DNA from: Aidingimonas lacisalsi
GTDB lineage: Bacteria; Pseudomonadota; Gammaproteobacteria; Pseudomonadales; Halomonadaceae
Assembly: GCF_008079445.1 (NCBI RefSeq)
Contig: NZ_VRYH01000001.1
Coordinates: 417,196-481,195, forward strand
Direction: 5' to 3'
Length of the DNA stretch: 64,000 nt
A model generated the notes under the pieces. It made no database searches. It saw only the letters and a program-made list of their open reading frames with translations, and was not told where the DNA came from. Numbering within the stretch: position 1 is the first letter of the stretch; each line of letters starts with the position of its first letter. This document shows, piece by piece, positions 1 through 7,944 of the stretch. Both the position numbers and the translations under genes were made by a program.

Positions 1-250
1 GATAGAGGCGCTCGCTACCGCTAGCCTGGCCAGGCAAGCCTTGTTCACGTACGGGCTGACCAGCAAAGCGTTCGCCCGACACCAGAGTCACGGCTTCGAT
101 GTCCGGTGGCCAGAAATGGGCGAGGCCTCGCCCGGCAATCAAAGCAAGCAACGCGAGTACCATGAGCAGCGACAACGCGACGCCGCCGGCTGCCAACCAG
201 GCCCCGGGACCCTCGATGAGTAAGCGACGCCGCGGTAACAACTTCCTCAT
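1..250 (-). CDS. pstA: Phosphate ABC transporter permease PstA (N-terminal part, runs off the window)
   Basis: The reading frame starts at an ATG whose first bases overlap the pstC stop codon (ATGA arrangement, start at 250) and stays open to the window edge, giving about 83 codons. The visible protein begins MRKLLPRRRLLIEGPGAW, followed by one hydrophobic segment around residues 18-40 and then a polar stretch that looks periplasmic. PstA is the second inner-membrane permease of the high-affinity phosphate importer PstSCAB. The N-terminal extension before the permease domain resembles the long PstA proteins of Pseudomonas and Halomonas. The assignment rests mainly on position right after pstC, because the permease domain itself lies outside the window. 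Confidence 0.8.
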   Translation of the reverse strand, partial: MRKLLPRRRLLIEGPGAWLAAGGVALSLLMVLALLALIAGRGLAHFWPPDIEAVTLVSGERFAGQPVREQGLPGQASGSERLY

Positions 251-1482
251 GTCGTTCCACCCAAACGTTGATAACGCTGTGTCAGACGACTACGCACCAG
301 CTCGGCCAATGTGTTGACACAGAAGGTGAAGACGAACAACAGCAAGGCACACAGCAACAATAACTGATAGTGCACACCTCCGGGCGCCGCCTCGGGCAGC
401 TCGATCGCAATATTGGCAGCCATGGAACGCATGCCGTCCAACGGGCTGAGCGTCATTAGCGCGGTATTGCCGGTAGCCATCAAGACGATCATGGTCTCTC
501 CAACCGCACGGCCGGCCCCGATCATCACGGCCGAAAAGATGCCGGGACTCGCGGCGGGCAACAGGACCTTCCAAAGCGTTTGCCACTGCGACGCACCCAG
601 TGCCTGAGCGCCTTCGGAGAGACTGGCCGGTACACCGGCCAACGCGTCCTCGGCCAATGAGTAGATGGTAGGAATGACGGCAAACCCCATGGCCAGGCCT
701 ACGACCATGGCATTGCGGGTGGCATAATCCAGTCCCAGTTGCTGATCCATCCAGGTACGCATGTCACCATCGAACCAGAGCACTTCCAGATACGGCGATA
801 TGCCCAGCGTCAAGGCAACCAGTCCTGCCAGCCAGGGGATCAGCCACAATCCGGCCCAGCCCAGTGGCACGCGTTTCGACAAGCACCAGGGTAAACGTGC
901 TTGTATGATGCCCGCGGCCAGAATACCCAGCGGTAGAACCAGCACCAGGGCAAACACGCCGACCAAATGACGCTCCACATACGGTGCTAGAACAAGGCCG
1001 GCAATGAAGCCGATCACTACGCCAGGCAAGGCTTCCATCAATTCGATCACGGGTTTGATGCGAAAACGCAACCGCCGCGACATGAAACAGGCCGAGTGAA
1101 TCGCCGCTCCCAGTGCTAGCGGAACCGCGAACAGCAGAGCATAAACGGCGGCCTTTAGCGTGCCCCATGCCAACGGTGTGAGACTGAACATCGGCGTATC
1201 AGCGTCGGTCGCCGCGTTAGCCTGCCAACGGTACTGAGGCTCGTCATACCCCGGATACTGTTGGGGGAGCCACAATGACTCGATATCGATCGCATCGGAG
1301 TTGGCGGTCGATGCCGAACCCGTGAATAGCGGAACCACCTCGACAACCAAGAATACGCCGATCGCCAGAACCGCCAGAATCACACCGATGCCACAGGCAG
1401 TGACCGCCAGCGTAAACAGGCGATCTCGAACGTATCGGAAACGCCGGCGCCACGGAGACGGAGATAATGAACGTTCAGTCAT
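247..1482 (-). CDS. pstC: Phosphate ABC transporter permease PstC
   Basis: This 411-residue protein is an inner-membrane permease of the PstSCAB phosphate importer. It has an N-terminal membrane segment (about residues 20-48), a long periplasmic loop rich in polar residues (to about 105), and then a typical binding-protein-dependent permease domain with at least five hydrophobic segments. The cytoplasmic loop that contacts the ATPase is visible as EGAQALGASQWQ near residue 290. It is about 90 residues longer than E. coli PstC because of the periplasmic loop, as in other halomonads and pseudomonads. It lies downstream of pstS and overlaps pstA by 4 bases. A Pho box sits just upstream, between pstS and pstC. 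Confidence 0.93.
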   Translation of the reverse strand: MTERSLSPSPWRRRFRYVRDRLFTLAVTACGIGVILAVLAIGVFLVVEVVPLFTGSASTANSDAIDIESLWLPQQYPGYDEPQYRWQANAATDADTPMFSLTPLAWGTLKAAVYALLFAVPLALGAAIHSACFMSRRLRFRIKPVIELMEALPGVVIGFIAGLVLAPYVERHLVGVFALVLVLPLGILAAGIIQARLPWCLSKRVPLGWAGLWLIPWLAGLVALTLGISPYLEVLWFDGDMRTWMDQQLGLDYATRNAMVVGLAMGFAVIPTIYSLAEDALAGVPASLSEGAQALGASQWQTLWKVLLPAASPGIFSAVMIGAGRAVGETMIVLMATGNTALMTLSPLDGMRSMAANIAIELPEAAPGGVHYQLLLLCALLLFVFTFCVNTLAELVRSRLTQRYQRLGGTT

Positions 1483-1525
1483 GGCCGGCAGGAGATACGA
1501 AGCATGAAGGATTCACCACAATAGT

Positions 1526-1554
1526 AAGACAGGCATGTGACAGAACGATGACAG
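1526..1554 (-). promoter_or_regulatory. Candidate Pho box (PhoB binding site), three direct repeats
   Basis: Read on the minus strand from 1554, three 7-base repeats follow each other at an exact 11-base period: CTGTCAT, then CTGTCAC, then CTGTCTT, separated by 4-base spacers. This matches the known PhoB box, which is built of CTGTCAT-like repeats spaced by 4 bases. The site begins two bases after the pstS stop codon and ends 43 bases before the pstC start, so it is placed to activate pstCA(B) from a promoter separate from that of pstS. Confidence 0.8.
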
Positions 1555-1555
1555 C

Positions 1556-2524
1556 CTATCGGGGCGATACATGACCCCAAGGTACGTTGAGTCCGAGTGC
1601 CTGCCTCACGGCAGCAATCACCGACTCGGGCAAGGGAATGAATCCCGATTCACGAACACTGTCCTGACCTGCAGGCGACAACACCAGGTCTATAAAGGCT
1701 CGCTCTACCGGAGGCAATGATTCACCAGGCGGCAGATTGACATACAAGTACAGGGTTCGCGACAACGGATACTCACCGTTCAAGGTCGTGCGTTCACTCG
1801 GCATGACCGCGGGACCATCGCCCTCCTGCAACGCCAGGGGACGTACTGCCGATGTGACGTATCCGATACCTGAGTAACCGATCCCACCAATGGTGGCCGC
1901 CACGGCAGCGACAACGGAGGATGAGCCGGGGTGTTCGTTGACATCGACACGGAAATTCCCCCCGCAGAGCGCATCCCGACGAAACACGCCATAACTTCCC
2001 GACACGGAGTTGCGACTATGACGATCTATCGGTCCTGCCAACTCCGGCCTATCCAGATCATCCCAGCGCTCAATCGATGTCTCGGCGCCACAACGCAACG
2101 TATCGGAAAAGATCGCATCCAGTTGCGTCATTGTCAGCTTGCCCAGTGGATTATGCCGATTGACGAAAACCGCCAAGGCGTCCATGGCCACGGGTATTTC
2201 GGTTGGGGGATAGCCATGGCTGGCTTCGAACATCTCGCGTTCACTGGCCGTCATACGTCGCGACATCGGACCCAATCGCGTCGTGCCTTCCGCCAGAGCC
2301 GGTGGTGCCGTGGCGGATCCATTGGCCTGCAATTGCAGGCGCACTGCCGGATACCGTTGTTCGAGTCGCTCACCCCAGCGTAGCATCAACCCGGCCATGG
2401 TGTCGGAGCCGATCGAATCGAGATTGCCGACCACGGGATCCCCCCAGGTGTGGGCCATGGCACCCGTCATTGGCCACATCAGCAGACCGAGTAGAATGAT
2501 GACAGTACTGAAACGAGTGGGCAT
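1556..2524 (-). CDS. pstS: Phosphate-binding periplasmic protein, PstS family
   Basis: The 322-residue protein captures phosphate in the periplasm for the Pst importer. It begins with a signal peptide (about residues 1-24, hydrophobic core VIILLGLLMW, ending AMA). The mature part carries family features such as GSDTMAGLM near the N-terminus and a GSATAPPAL loop followed by MSRRMT. The open frame extends 54 codons further upstream, but the ATG at 2524 is preferred because an AGGAG ribosome-binding site lies 7 bases before it and the signal peptide starts there. It is the first gene before pstC-pstA. No complete Pho box was seen upstream of it. Confidence 0.88.
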   Translation of the reverse strand: MPTRFSTVIILLGLLMWPMTGAMAHTWGDPVVGNLDSIGSDTMAGLMLRWGERLEQRYPAVRLQLQANGSATAPPALAEGTTRLGPMSRRMTASEREMFEASHGYPPTEIPVAMDALAVFVNRHNPLGKLTMTQLDAIFSDTLRCGAETSIERWDDLDRPELAGPIDRHSRNSVSGSYGVFRRDALCGGNFRVDVNEHPGSSSVVAAVAATIGGIGYSGIGYVTSAVRPLALQEGDGPAVMPSERTTLNGEYPLSRTLYLYVNLPPGESLPPVERAFIDLVLSPAGQDSVRESGFIPLPESVIAAVRQALGLNVPWGHVSPR

Positions 2525-2647
2525 GATACGCTCCTGTAGCATCACCGGATCGGGCAACCAGGGTGGCGATTCCCCGGGGAGGGCGTTTAAGATGCGGCTT
2601 TGCCCGATCGACGGCAATAACAATAACCTAGGAATCATTGACTCAAG

Positions 2648-3064
2648 ATGACAGAACTCGACGATATCCCCACGCCCCAAGGGCAACTGACCTTAAGGTT
2701 GGTTGCATCTCGCCACGATACCAATTTTTACGGCGATATCCCGGGAGGTTGGCTGACCTATTACATGGATCAAGCCGCGGAACTTGCTGCCGGCCATGAA
2801 GCCGGCGGCCGTACTGCCAATGTCGCAGTCGAAGCCATGGATTTCCTGTGTCCTGTCCGCGTTGGCTCCACCGTCAACATCTACACGGCAGTACGGGAAA
2901 TCGGGCGCAGTTCGATCAAGATCGATGTCCAGGTATGGATTCGTCCCCCGTTCGAACAGAACGTGGATGAACTCTACAAGGTCACGGAGGCCCGTTTCGT
3001 CATGGTCGCACTCGATGAGAGTGGCCGTATCCGTGCCGTGTCAGCCGCAGAACGAACCCCCTGA
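2648..3064 (+). CDS. Acyl-CoA thioesterase, hotdog fold (YciA-like)
   Basis: This 138-residue protein matches single-domain hotdog acyl-CoA thioesterases, which hydrolyse acyl-CoA to free acid and CoA in the cytoplasm. The family pattern is visible: a loop around NFYGDIPGGWLTYYMD (about residues 26-41), where the conserved Gly-Gly and Asp sit in the active site, followed by the AAELAAGHEAGG helix and the strand TANVAVEAMDFLCPVRVG. Length is normal for the family. It is transcribed divergently from pstS with a 123-base gap and converges on the TRAP binding protein gene. Substrate length preference cannot be read from the sequence. Confidence 0.85.
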   Translation: MTELDDIPTPQGQLTLRLVASRHDTNFYGDIPGGWLTYYMDQAAELAAGHEAGGRTANVAVEAMDFLCPVRVGSTVNIYTAVREIGRSSIKIDVQVWIRPPFEQNVDELYKVTEARFVMVALDESGRIRAVSAAERTP

Positions 3065-3075
3065 TCCGCAAAGGG

Positions 3076-4164
3076 TCAGCTCCGCACCATGTCGCGAGCC
3101 TTGAGATAGGCGAATTCGCCCGCATCCGTATAGGTACGCACCACATCCTGGAATTGTCGATAGGAATCATAAATCCGGCGCGACGCCTCGTCCTGCTCGA
3201 CCTGTTCCTGAAGCACGTCTCGGGAGGCCTCGGACAACGCCTGGAGTACGTCATCGGGCAAACGCTTCAAGGTTACACCATGTTCCTCGACCAGGGAGTC
3301 GAGTGCCAGGGCATTACGATAGGTGAACTCGTCGATCATGGCGAGGTTGGCGCTGCGCGACGCTTCTCTGACGACCACCTTGAGATCGTCGGGCAGCGCA
3401 TTCCAGGCTTCCAGATTGATGGTGCCTTCCAACACGGCACTGGGCTCGTTCCACACTGAGGTGTAGTAGTAATCGGCCACTTCATGCAGTCCGAACGCCT
3501 GATCGTTGTAGGGGCCGACCCAGTCGGCGGCGTCCAGCACTCCGCTTTGCAACGAACTGAAGATCTCGCTGCCCGGCATGTTGACCGCCGAAGCGCCGAT
3601 ACGATTCATGACTTCACCGGCCAGCCCGGGCAAGCGAATCTTGAGCCCCTTCATGTCCTCGAGCGAATTGATTTCCTTCTTGAACCAACCGGCCATCTGC
3701 GTACCGGTATTGCCCACGGCAAATGGCTTGAGGTTATGTTCGGCGTACAGTTCATCCCACAGCGTCATGCCATCGCCCTGATAGAGCCAGGCATTGGTTT
3801 CGGTGGTGTTCATGCCGAACGGCACGGCGGTGAAGAACTGGGCAGCCGCCACCTTGCCACGCCAGTAATAGGAGGCGGAATGCCCCATTTCAGCGGTACC
3901 GGCAGAGACGGCATCGAATACTTCCATCGCCGGCACCAGCTCGCCTGCCGCATAGACCTTGACGCGCAGACGACCACCGGAGAGCCGCTCGATACGCTCC
4001 GCCAGGTCGTTGGCCCCGGTACCCAACGCAGGAAAATTCTGCGGCCAGGAGGTCACCATCTTCCATTCAATGGTTTCTTGAGCCTGGGCCGTGGAAATGA
4101 AAGGTGCGGTGACGGCCCCGGCCGCCCCTGCTCCCAAGGTGCTGAGAAATTGTCGACGTTGCAT
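3076..4164 (-). CDS. TRAP transporter solute-binding protein (DctP/TakP type) with Tat signal
   Basis: The 362-residue protein is a periplasmic binding protein of a TRAP carboxylate transporter. Its N-terminus MQRRQFLSTLGAGAAG is a twin-arginine signal peptide ending near AQA (residue 28), so export is probably by the Tat route in folded form. The mature start EWKMVTSWPQNFPALGTGA is characteristic of the TakP-like subgroup that binds 2-oxo acids or related carboxylates as dimers. Genes for the membrane subunits DctQ and DctM are not adjacent; uvrD lies upstream and a convergent thioesterase downstream. It is therefore an orphan binding protein, or its partners are elsewhere. Exact ligand is unknown. 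Confidence 0.87.
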   Translation of the reverse strand: MQRRQFLSTLGAGAAGAVTAPFISTAQAQETIEWKMVTSWPQNFPALGTGANDLAERIERLSGGRLRVKVYAAGELVPAMEVFDAVSAGTAEMGHSASYYWRGKVAAAQFFTAVPFGMNTTETNAWLYQGDGMTLWDELYAEHNLKPFAVGNTGTQMAGWFKKEINSLEDMKGLKIRLPGLAGEVMNRIGASAVNMPGSEIFSSLQSGVLDAADWVGPYNDQAFGLHEVADYYYTSVWNEPSAVLEGTINLEAWNALPDDLKVVVREASRSANLAMIDEFTYRNALALDSLVEEHGVTLKRLPDDVLQALSEASRDVLQEQVEQDEASRRIYDSYRQFQDVVRTYTDAGEFAYLKARDMVRS

Positions 4165-4249
4165 GTCAGGCGTGACTCCCTAAGAAAGGACAGGATAAAC
4201 GGGAAGTATGCGGTAAAGACGATTTAACCGGCAAGTTGCCAGCGATACG

Positions 4250-6457
4250 TTACAATGGCGTCAGTTTGGCAAAGCCAAGCACCAGCCATTTGTCGCCTTC
4301 CCCTTCGAAACTGACCTGGACACGGGCACGCTGCCCTTCGCCTTCGGCATTCAGAATCACACCGTCACCGAATACCGGATGACTGACGCGTTGCCCCAGT
4401 GACAACGACGGCAGATCGTCGCCACCATCAACCGTCGTCTGCTGCGACAGCCCTATACCCGGGCGGGAGGCAGTCACTGGCCGCGATACTTGCCCACGCA
4501 ATCTGACCTCTTCCAGTAACTCCTCAGGCAGTTCACGCAGGAAACGTGAAGGTCGCTGATAGGTTTCCTTGCCATGCAAGCGTCGCAATTCCGTATAGGT
4601 GAGATAGAGTTTGCGCATGGCCCGGGTCACACCGACGTAGCACAGACGGCGCTCCTCTTCGAGACGTCCTGGCTCTTCCATCGACATTTTGTGCGGAAAC
4701 AGACCCTCTTCAACGCCGGCAATGAAAACGATGGGAAACTCCAGCCCCTTGGCCGAATGCAGCGTCATCAATTGTACGCTGTCCTCGAATTCATCGGCTT
4801 CATGGTCTCCGGCGTTGAGCGCCGCTTCGGAAAGGAAAGGTTCCAGGGCCGCGGCCCCTTCTCCGATTTCAGGCGGATCGAGCGCTTCACCCTGAGTGAA
4901 AGCGCGTGCCGCATTGATCAGCTCATCCAGGTTTTCGACACGGGCCTGCCCCTTCTCGCCTTTCTCGCTGCGATGATGCTCGACCAGACCCGAGGCATGG
5001 ATGACATGCCGGATGATCTCGCTCAAGGACATGCCCGCCGTGTCGTTATCGAGTTGCTCGATCAGATCCGCGAAGGCCTTGACCGACTTGGCAGCACGCC
5101 CTTTCAGGGCGCTGTCAGCCAGACTGTCGTGAAGCGATTGCCACAGTGAGACATTGGCTCCGCGTGCACGCTCACGCAGAATCTCCACGGTGCGCGTCCC
5201 GATTCCCCGCGCCGGGACGTTGATCACACGCTCTAGAGAGGCATCGTCCTCGCGGTTCATCAGCAGCCGCAGGTAGGCCAGCGCATTCTTGATCTCAAGG
5301 CGTTCATAGAAGCGCTGACCACCATAGATGCGGTACGGCACACCCTGGCGAATCAGAGTTTCCTCGATAACCCGGGATTGAGCATTGGAGCGATAGAGGA
5401 TCGCAATCTCACGACGTGCGATGCCCTCATCGATCTTTTCATTGATCGTATCGACGATAAAACGCGCTTCATCGAGGTCGTTGAAACCGGCATATACCGA
5501 GATCGGTTCGCCATGTTCCCCCTCGGTCCACAACTCCTTGCCCATGCGACCGGCATTATGCGTAATCAAGGCATTGGCGGCATCGAGAATGGCGCTGGTC
5601 GAACGATAGTTTTGCTCCAGACGTACCGTCTTCGTATGCGGGAACTCCTCTTCGAAGCGGCGAATATTCTCGACTTTTGCCCCACGCCATCCATAGATGG
5701 ATTGGTCATCGTCCCCGACGACGGTCATCGGGATGTCCTGGCCGGTCAACAGCTTGAGCCAGGCATACTGCAACGTATTGGTGTCCTGGAATTCATCGAC
5801 CAGTATCTGACCGAAACGCTCCTGGTAATGGGCAAGCAGCGCCGGATTGTCACGCAGCAGTTCCAGACTTCTGAGCAGCAATTCACCGAAATCGACCAGA
5901 CCGCCCCGCTCACAGGTCAACTGATAGCGTTCATAGAGCTCGACCATCTGCGACAGATAGGTATCACCCTGTGTCTGTACCTGATGATGACGCAGCCCCT
6001 CCTCTTTGCAGCCAGAGATGAAGAACTGCACCTGCTTGGGCGGAAAGCGTTCATCGTCGATGCGGTGATCCTTGAGCAATCGCTTGATCAGGCGTAACTG
6101 ATCGTCGGCATCGATTATCTGGAAATGCTGTGGCAGGCGGGCATCCTGCCAGTGCGTACGCAGCAGGCGATGCGCTATGGCGTGGAAAGTCCCCACCCAC
6201 ATGTTACGCAATGACAGCCCCAACAATGCCTCCAGACGGGTTCGCATCTCGCGAGCCGCCTTGTTGGTGAAGGTCACGGCGAGGATGGCATAGGGCGACA
6301 ATCCCTCGGTCTGCAACAGCCAGGCAATACGATGCACCAGCACCCGTGTTTTACCGGAACCGGCACCAGCCAGCACCAGAACATGACCTTGCGGAGCACT
6401 GACGGCCTCTCGCTGGGCCGGATTCAACTGATCGAGAATCGCCGTGACGTCGTCCAT
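4250..6457 (-). CDS. uvrD: DNA helicase II UvrD
   Basis: This 735-residue superfamily 1A helicase unwinds DNA 3' to 5' in nucleotide excision repair and mismatch repair. The Q motif (LNPAQREAV, residues 11-19), Walker A (AGAGSGKT, 30-37), the VDEFQDTN motif II near residue 219, QSIYGWRGA motif III and the C-terminal LMTLHSAKGLEF and VGVTRA motifs are all present. The last about 50 residues (LGQRVSHPVFGDGVI onward) form the small Tudor-like domain typical of UvrD and PcrA and absent from Rep, which supports the uvrD call. It is monocistronic here, with the TRAP gene downstream and hexR upstream. Confidence 0.95.
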   Translation of the reverse strand: MDDVTAILDQLNPAQREAVSAPQGHVLVLAGAGSGKTRVLVHRIAWLLQTEGLSPYAILAVTFTNKAAREMRTRLEALLGLSLRNMWVGTFHAIAHRLLRTHWQDARLPQHFQIIDADDQLRLIKRLLKDHRIDDERFPPKQVQFFISGCKEEGLRHHQVQTQGDTYLSQMVELYERYQLTCERGGLVDFGELLLRSLELLRDNPALLAHYQERFGQILVDEFQDTNTLQYAWLKLLTGQDIPMTVVGDDDQSIYGWRGAKVENIRRFEEEFPHTKTVRLEQNYRSTSAILDAANALITHNAGRMGKELWTEGEHGEPISVYAGFNDLDEARFIVDTINEKIDEGIARREIAILYRSNAQSRVIEETLIRQGVPYRIYGGQRFYERLEIKNALAYLRLLMNREDDASLERVINVPARGIGTRTVEILRERARGANVSLWQSLHDSLADSALKGRAAKSVKAFADLIEQLDNDTAGMSLSEIIRHVIHASGLVEHHRSEKGEKGQARVENLDELINAARAFTQGEALDPPEIGEGAAALEPFLSEAALNAGDHEADEFEDSVQLMTLHSAKGLEFPIVFIAGVEEGLFPHKMSMEEPGRLEEERRLCYVGVTRAMRKLYLTYTELRRLHGKETYQRPSRFLRELPEELLEEVRLRGQVSRPVTASRPGIGLSQQTTVDGGDDLPSLSLGQRVSHPVFGDGVILNAEGEGQRARVQVSFEGEGDKWLVLGFAKLTPL

Positions 6458-6550
6458 AGTGGGATGGAAATCAATAGTTGCAAATGGAGGTCCAGCCTAG
6501 CATATCGGCCTGCCAGAGGCCGTAGATGATGCACTCGAAAACACTCAGCC

Positions 6551-6597
6551 CGCCTCGAGTTTCCAATAGGCCAGAATATGGCTTATCACTCGAGGCG
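6551..6597 (-). terminator. Large hairpin, probable hexR terminator
   Basis: A perfect 10-base inverted repeat (CGCCTCGAGT at 6551-6560 against ACTCGAGGCG at 6588-6597) encloses a 27-base loop that itself contains a small GCCA/TGGC stem. It begins a few bases after the hexR stop codon. On the minus strand four T residues follow after about 10 bases, so termination of hexR is the simplest reading, although the T-run is short and not adjacent. Confidence 0.5.
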
Positions 6598-6603
6598 CAT
6601 GGC

Positions 6604-7467
6604 TCAAGCGTCGTCGTCCGATTCCGGGAATCGCAATGGATTGAGGCTTTTCTTCACTGCCTTCAACTGCTCGGCCAATCTGGGGCCACGTGTCTTGGCT
6701 ACCCCGACCGCCAGGACATCGATCAGCGCCAAATGCGCGATACGAGAACTCATGGGAGTATATATCTCGGTGTCCTCATGAACATCGATATACAACGGTA
6801 ACGTGACTTCCGAAGCCAGCGGTGAACCACTCGGGCACAACCCGATGACGGTAGCGCCAGATTCACGCACCAGACGAACACTGGCAACAAGGGCCCGGGT
6901 CCGTCCTGTCTGCGATATCGCGACGACGACATCATTCTTGCCCAGCGTCACCGCCGACATGTTTTGCATGTGGGGGTCGGTATAGGCCGAGGTGGAAATC
7001 TGCAGACGAAAGAATTTGTGCTGCGCATCGAACGCCACGGCGCCCGAGGCACCGAAGCCATAGAATTCGACGCGATTGGCGGCAGCCAGGGCATTGATGG
7101 CCTGGCTCAAGTTGTCATTGTCGAGGCGATCGCGCACTGACAGCAAGGTGCCGATCGTGGAATCGAAGATACTGTGAGAAAACTCGGCGACACTGTCACT
7201 ATCGTTCATCGAGAACTGGGCGAACTGGCTACCGGTCGCCAGCATCTGAGCCAGACGCAGCTTGAAGTCCTGAAACCCATCGCATCCCAGAGCACGGCAA
7301 AAACGCACCACCGTCGGCTCACTGACCTTGGCCTCGGTGGCCAGATCGACAATCCGCATGTGGATGACTTCGTCGGGGTTACGCAGCACGAACCGCGCCA
7401 CCTTCTGCTCGGAGCGACGAAAGTGCTCCATGCGGCCTCTCAACTCATCGAATAGGGCACGGCTCAC
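6604..7467 (-). CDS. hexR: RpiR-family transcriptional regulator HexR
   Basis: The protein (287 residues from the chosen start) has an N-terminal RpiR helix-turn-helix domain (SEPTVVRFCRALGCDGFQDF in the recognition region) and a C-terminal SIS sugar-phosphate-binding domain (about residues 120-260, with VEFYGFGASGAVA). The sequence is very close to pseudomonad HexR, which represses Entner-Doudoroff and central carbon genes until 2-keto-3-deoxy-6-phosphogluconate binds. I chose the GTG at 7467 because a strong GAGGAG site lies 6 bases upstream; the frame also has an ATG 23 codons earlier without such a site. No zwf, edd or glk genes are adjacent, so its targets are elsewhere. Confidence 0.88.
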   Translation of the reverse strand: MSRALFDELRGRMEHFRRSEQKVARFVLRNPDEVIHMRIVDLATEAKVSEPTVVRFCRALGCDGFQDFKLRLAQMLATGSQFAQFSMNDSDSVAEFSHSIFDSTIGTLLSVRDRLDNDNLSQAINALAAANRVEFYGFGASGAVAFDAQHKFFRLQISTSAYTDPHMQNMSAVTLGKNDVVVAISQTGRTRALVASVRLVRESGATVIGLCPSGSPLASEVTLPLYIDVHEDTEIYTPMSSRIAHLALIDVLAVGVAKTRGPRLAEQLKAVKKSLNPLRFPESDDDA

Positions 7468-7648
7468 GCTTCGCTCCTCTCTGACCCATGACTCACTACC
7501 AACCATCCTACACCATGATGAACGACCATTGACCATGACACGACAAACGTGAGATTGACGTTATCCGCATCACGTCATCAATCTGTCACTTGGTTTATAG
7601 TAAAAGACGCACGATATCGACACATTCTGTCAGCAGGAGAGTTGATCA

Positions 7649-7849
7649 ATGCGCAATGTCCAACAGGTCTCGTCGGTCAAGAATGAACTTCTCGATATTT
7701 TCATGAGCCTGGAAGTCGCCGAACACGAACAGCGCCAGAAGAGCGCAGCGAGCCGTTACCTCCGGGCGCGTCGCGGTATTGAACTGCACGACGAGTTTCG
7801 ACGCCTGGAGCGGGACATCACCGACTGGGATGAAGACATGACACAGTAG
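7649..7849 (+). CDS. Small charged protein of unknown function (possibly PA3496-like)
   Basis: This 66-residue frame has a good ribosome-binding site (AGGAG, 8 bases before the ATG) and is followed by hairpins, so it is probably a real gene. The product is highly charged and predicted mostly helical, with an Arg/Glu-rich middle (SRYLRARRGIELHDEF, about residues 36-51) and an acidic C-terminus. No signal peptide or membrane segment is visible. The Arg-rich helix recalls the short PA3496 family of pseudomonads, but the likeness is weak and I do not assign a function. It is divergent from hexR (about 180 bases between the starts). Confidence 0.6.
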   Translation: MRNVQQVSSVKNELLDIFMSLEVAEHEQRQKSAASRYLRARRGIELHDEFRRLERDITDWDEDMTQ

Positions 7850-7868
7850 CAGCGTTCGCTGACGCGAT

Positions 7869-7930
7869 GGGGCGCCACGCAGGCGCCCCGGCAATCAGCG
7901 GATTCGAGTGCATCAGGTCGTCGAATCCGC
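7869..7930. terminator. Two consecutive hairpins between convergent genes
   Basis: The first hairpin is a perfect 8-base stem (GGGGCGCC 7869-7876, GGCGCCCC 7882-7889) with a 5-base loop. The second is a perfect 10-base stem (GCGGATTCGA 7898-7907, TCGAATCCGC 7921-7930). They occupy almost all the space between the small plus-strand gene and the minus-strand transporter gene. Neither has a clear T-run, so they are probable bidirectional transcript ends rather than classical terminators. Confidence 0.5.
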
Positions 7931-7944
7931 TTGCGCGTGACACG

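Noticed and set aside
2648..2654. Single CTGTCAT half-site (minus strand) upstream of pstS
   Set aside because: No second repeat is found 11 bases away on either side, and it overlaps the thioesterase start codon, so it does not qualify as a Pho box.
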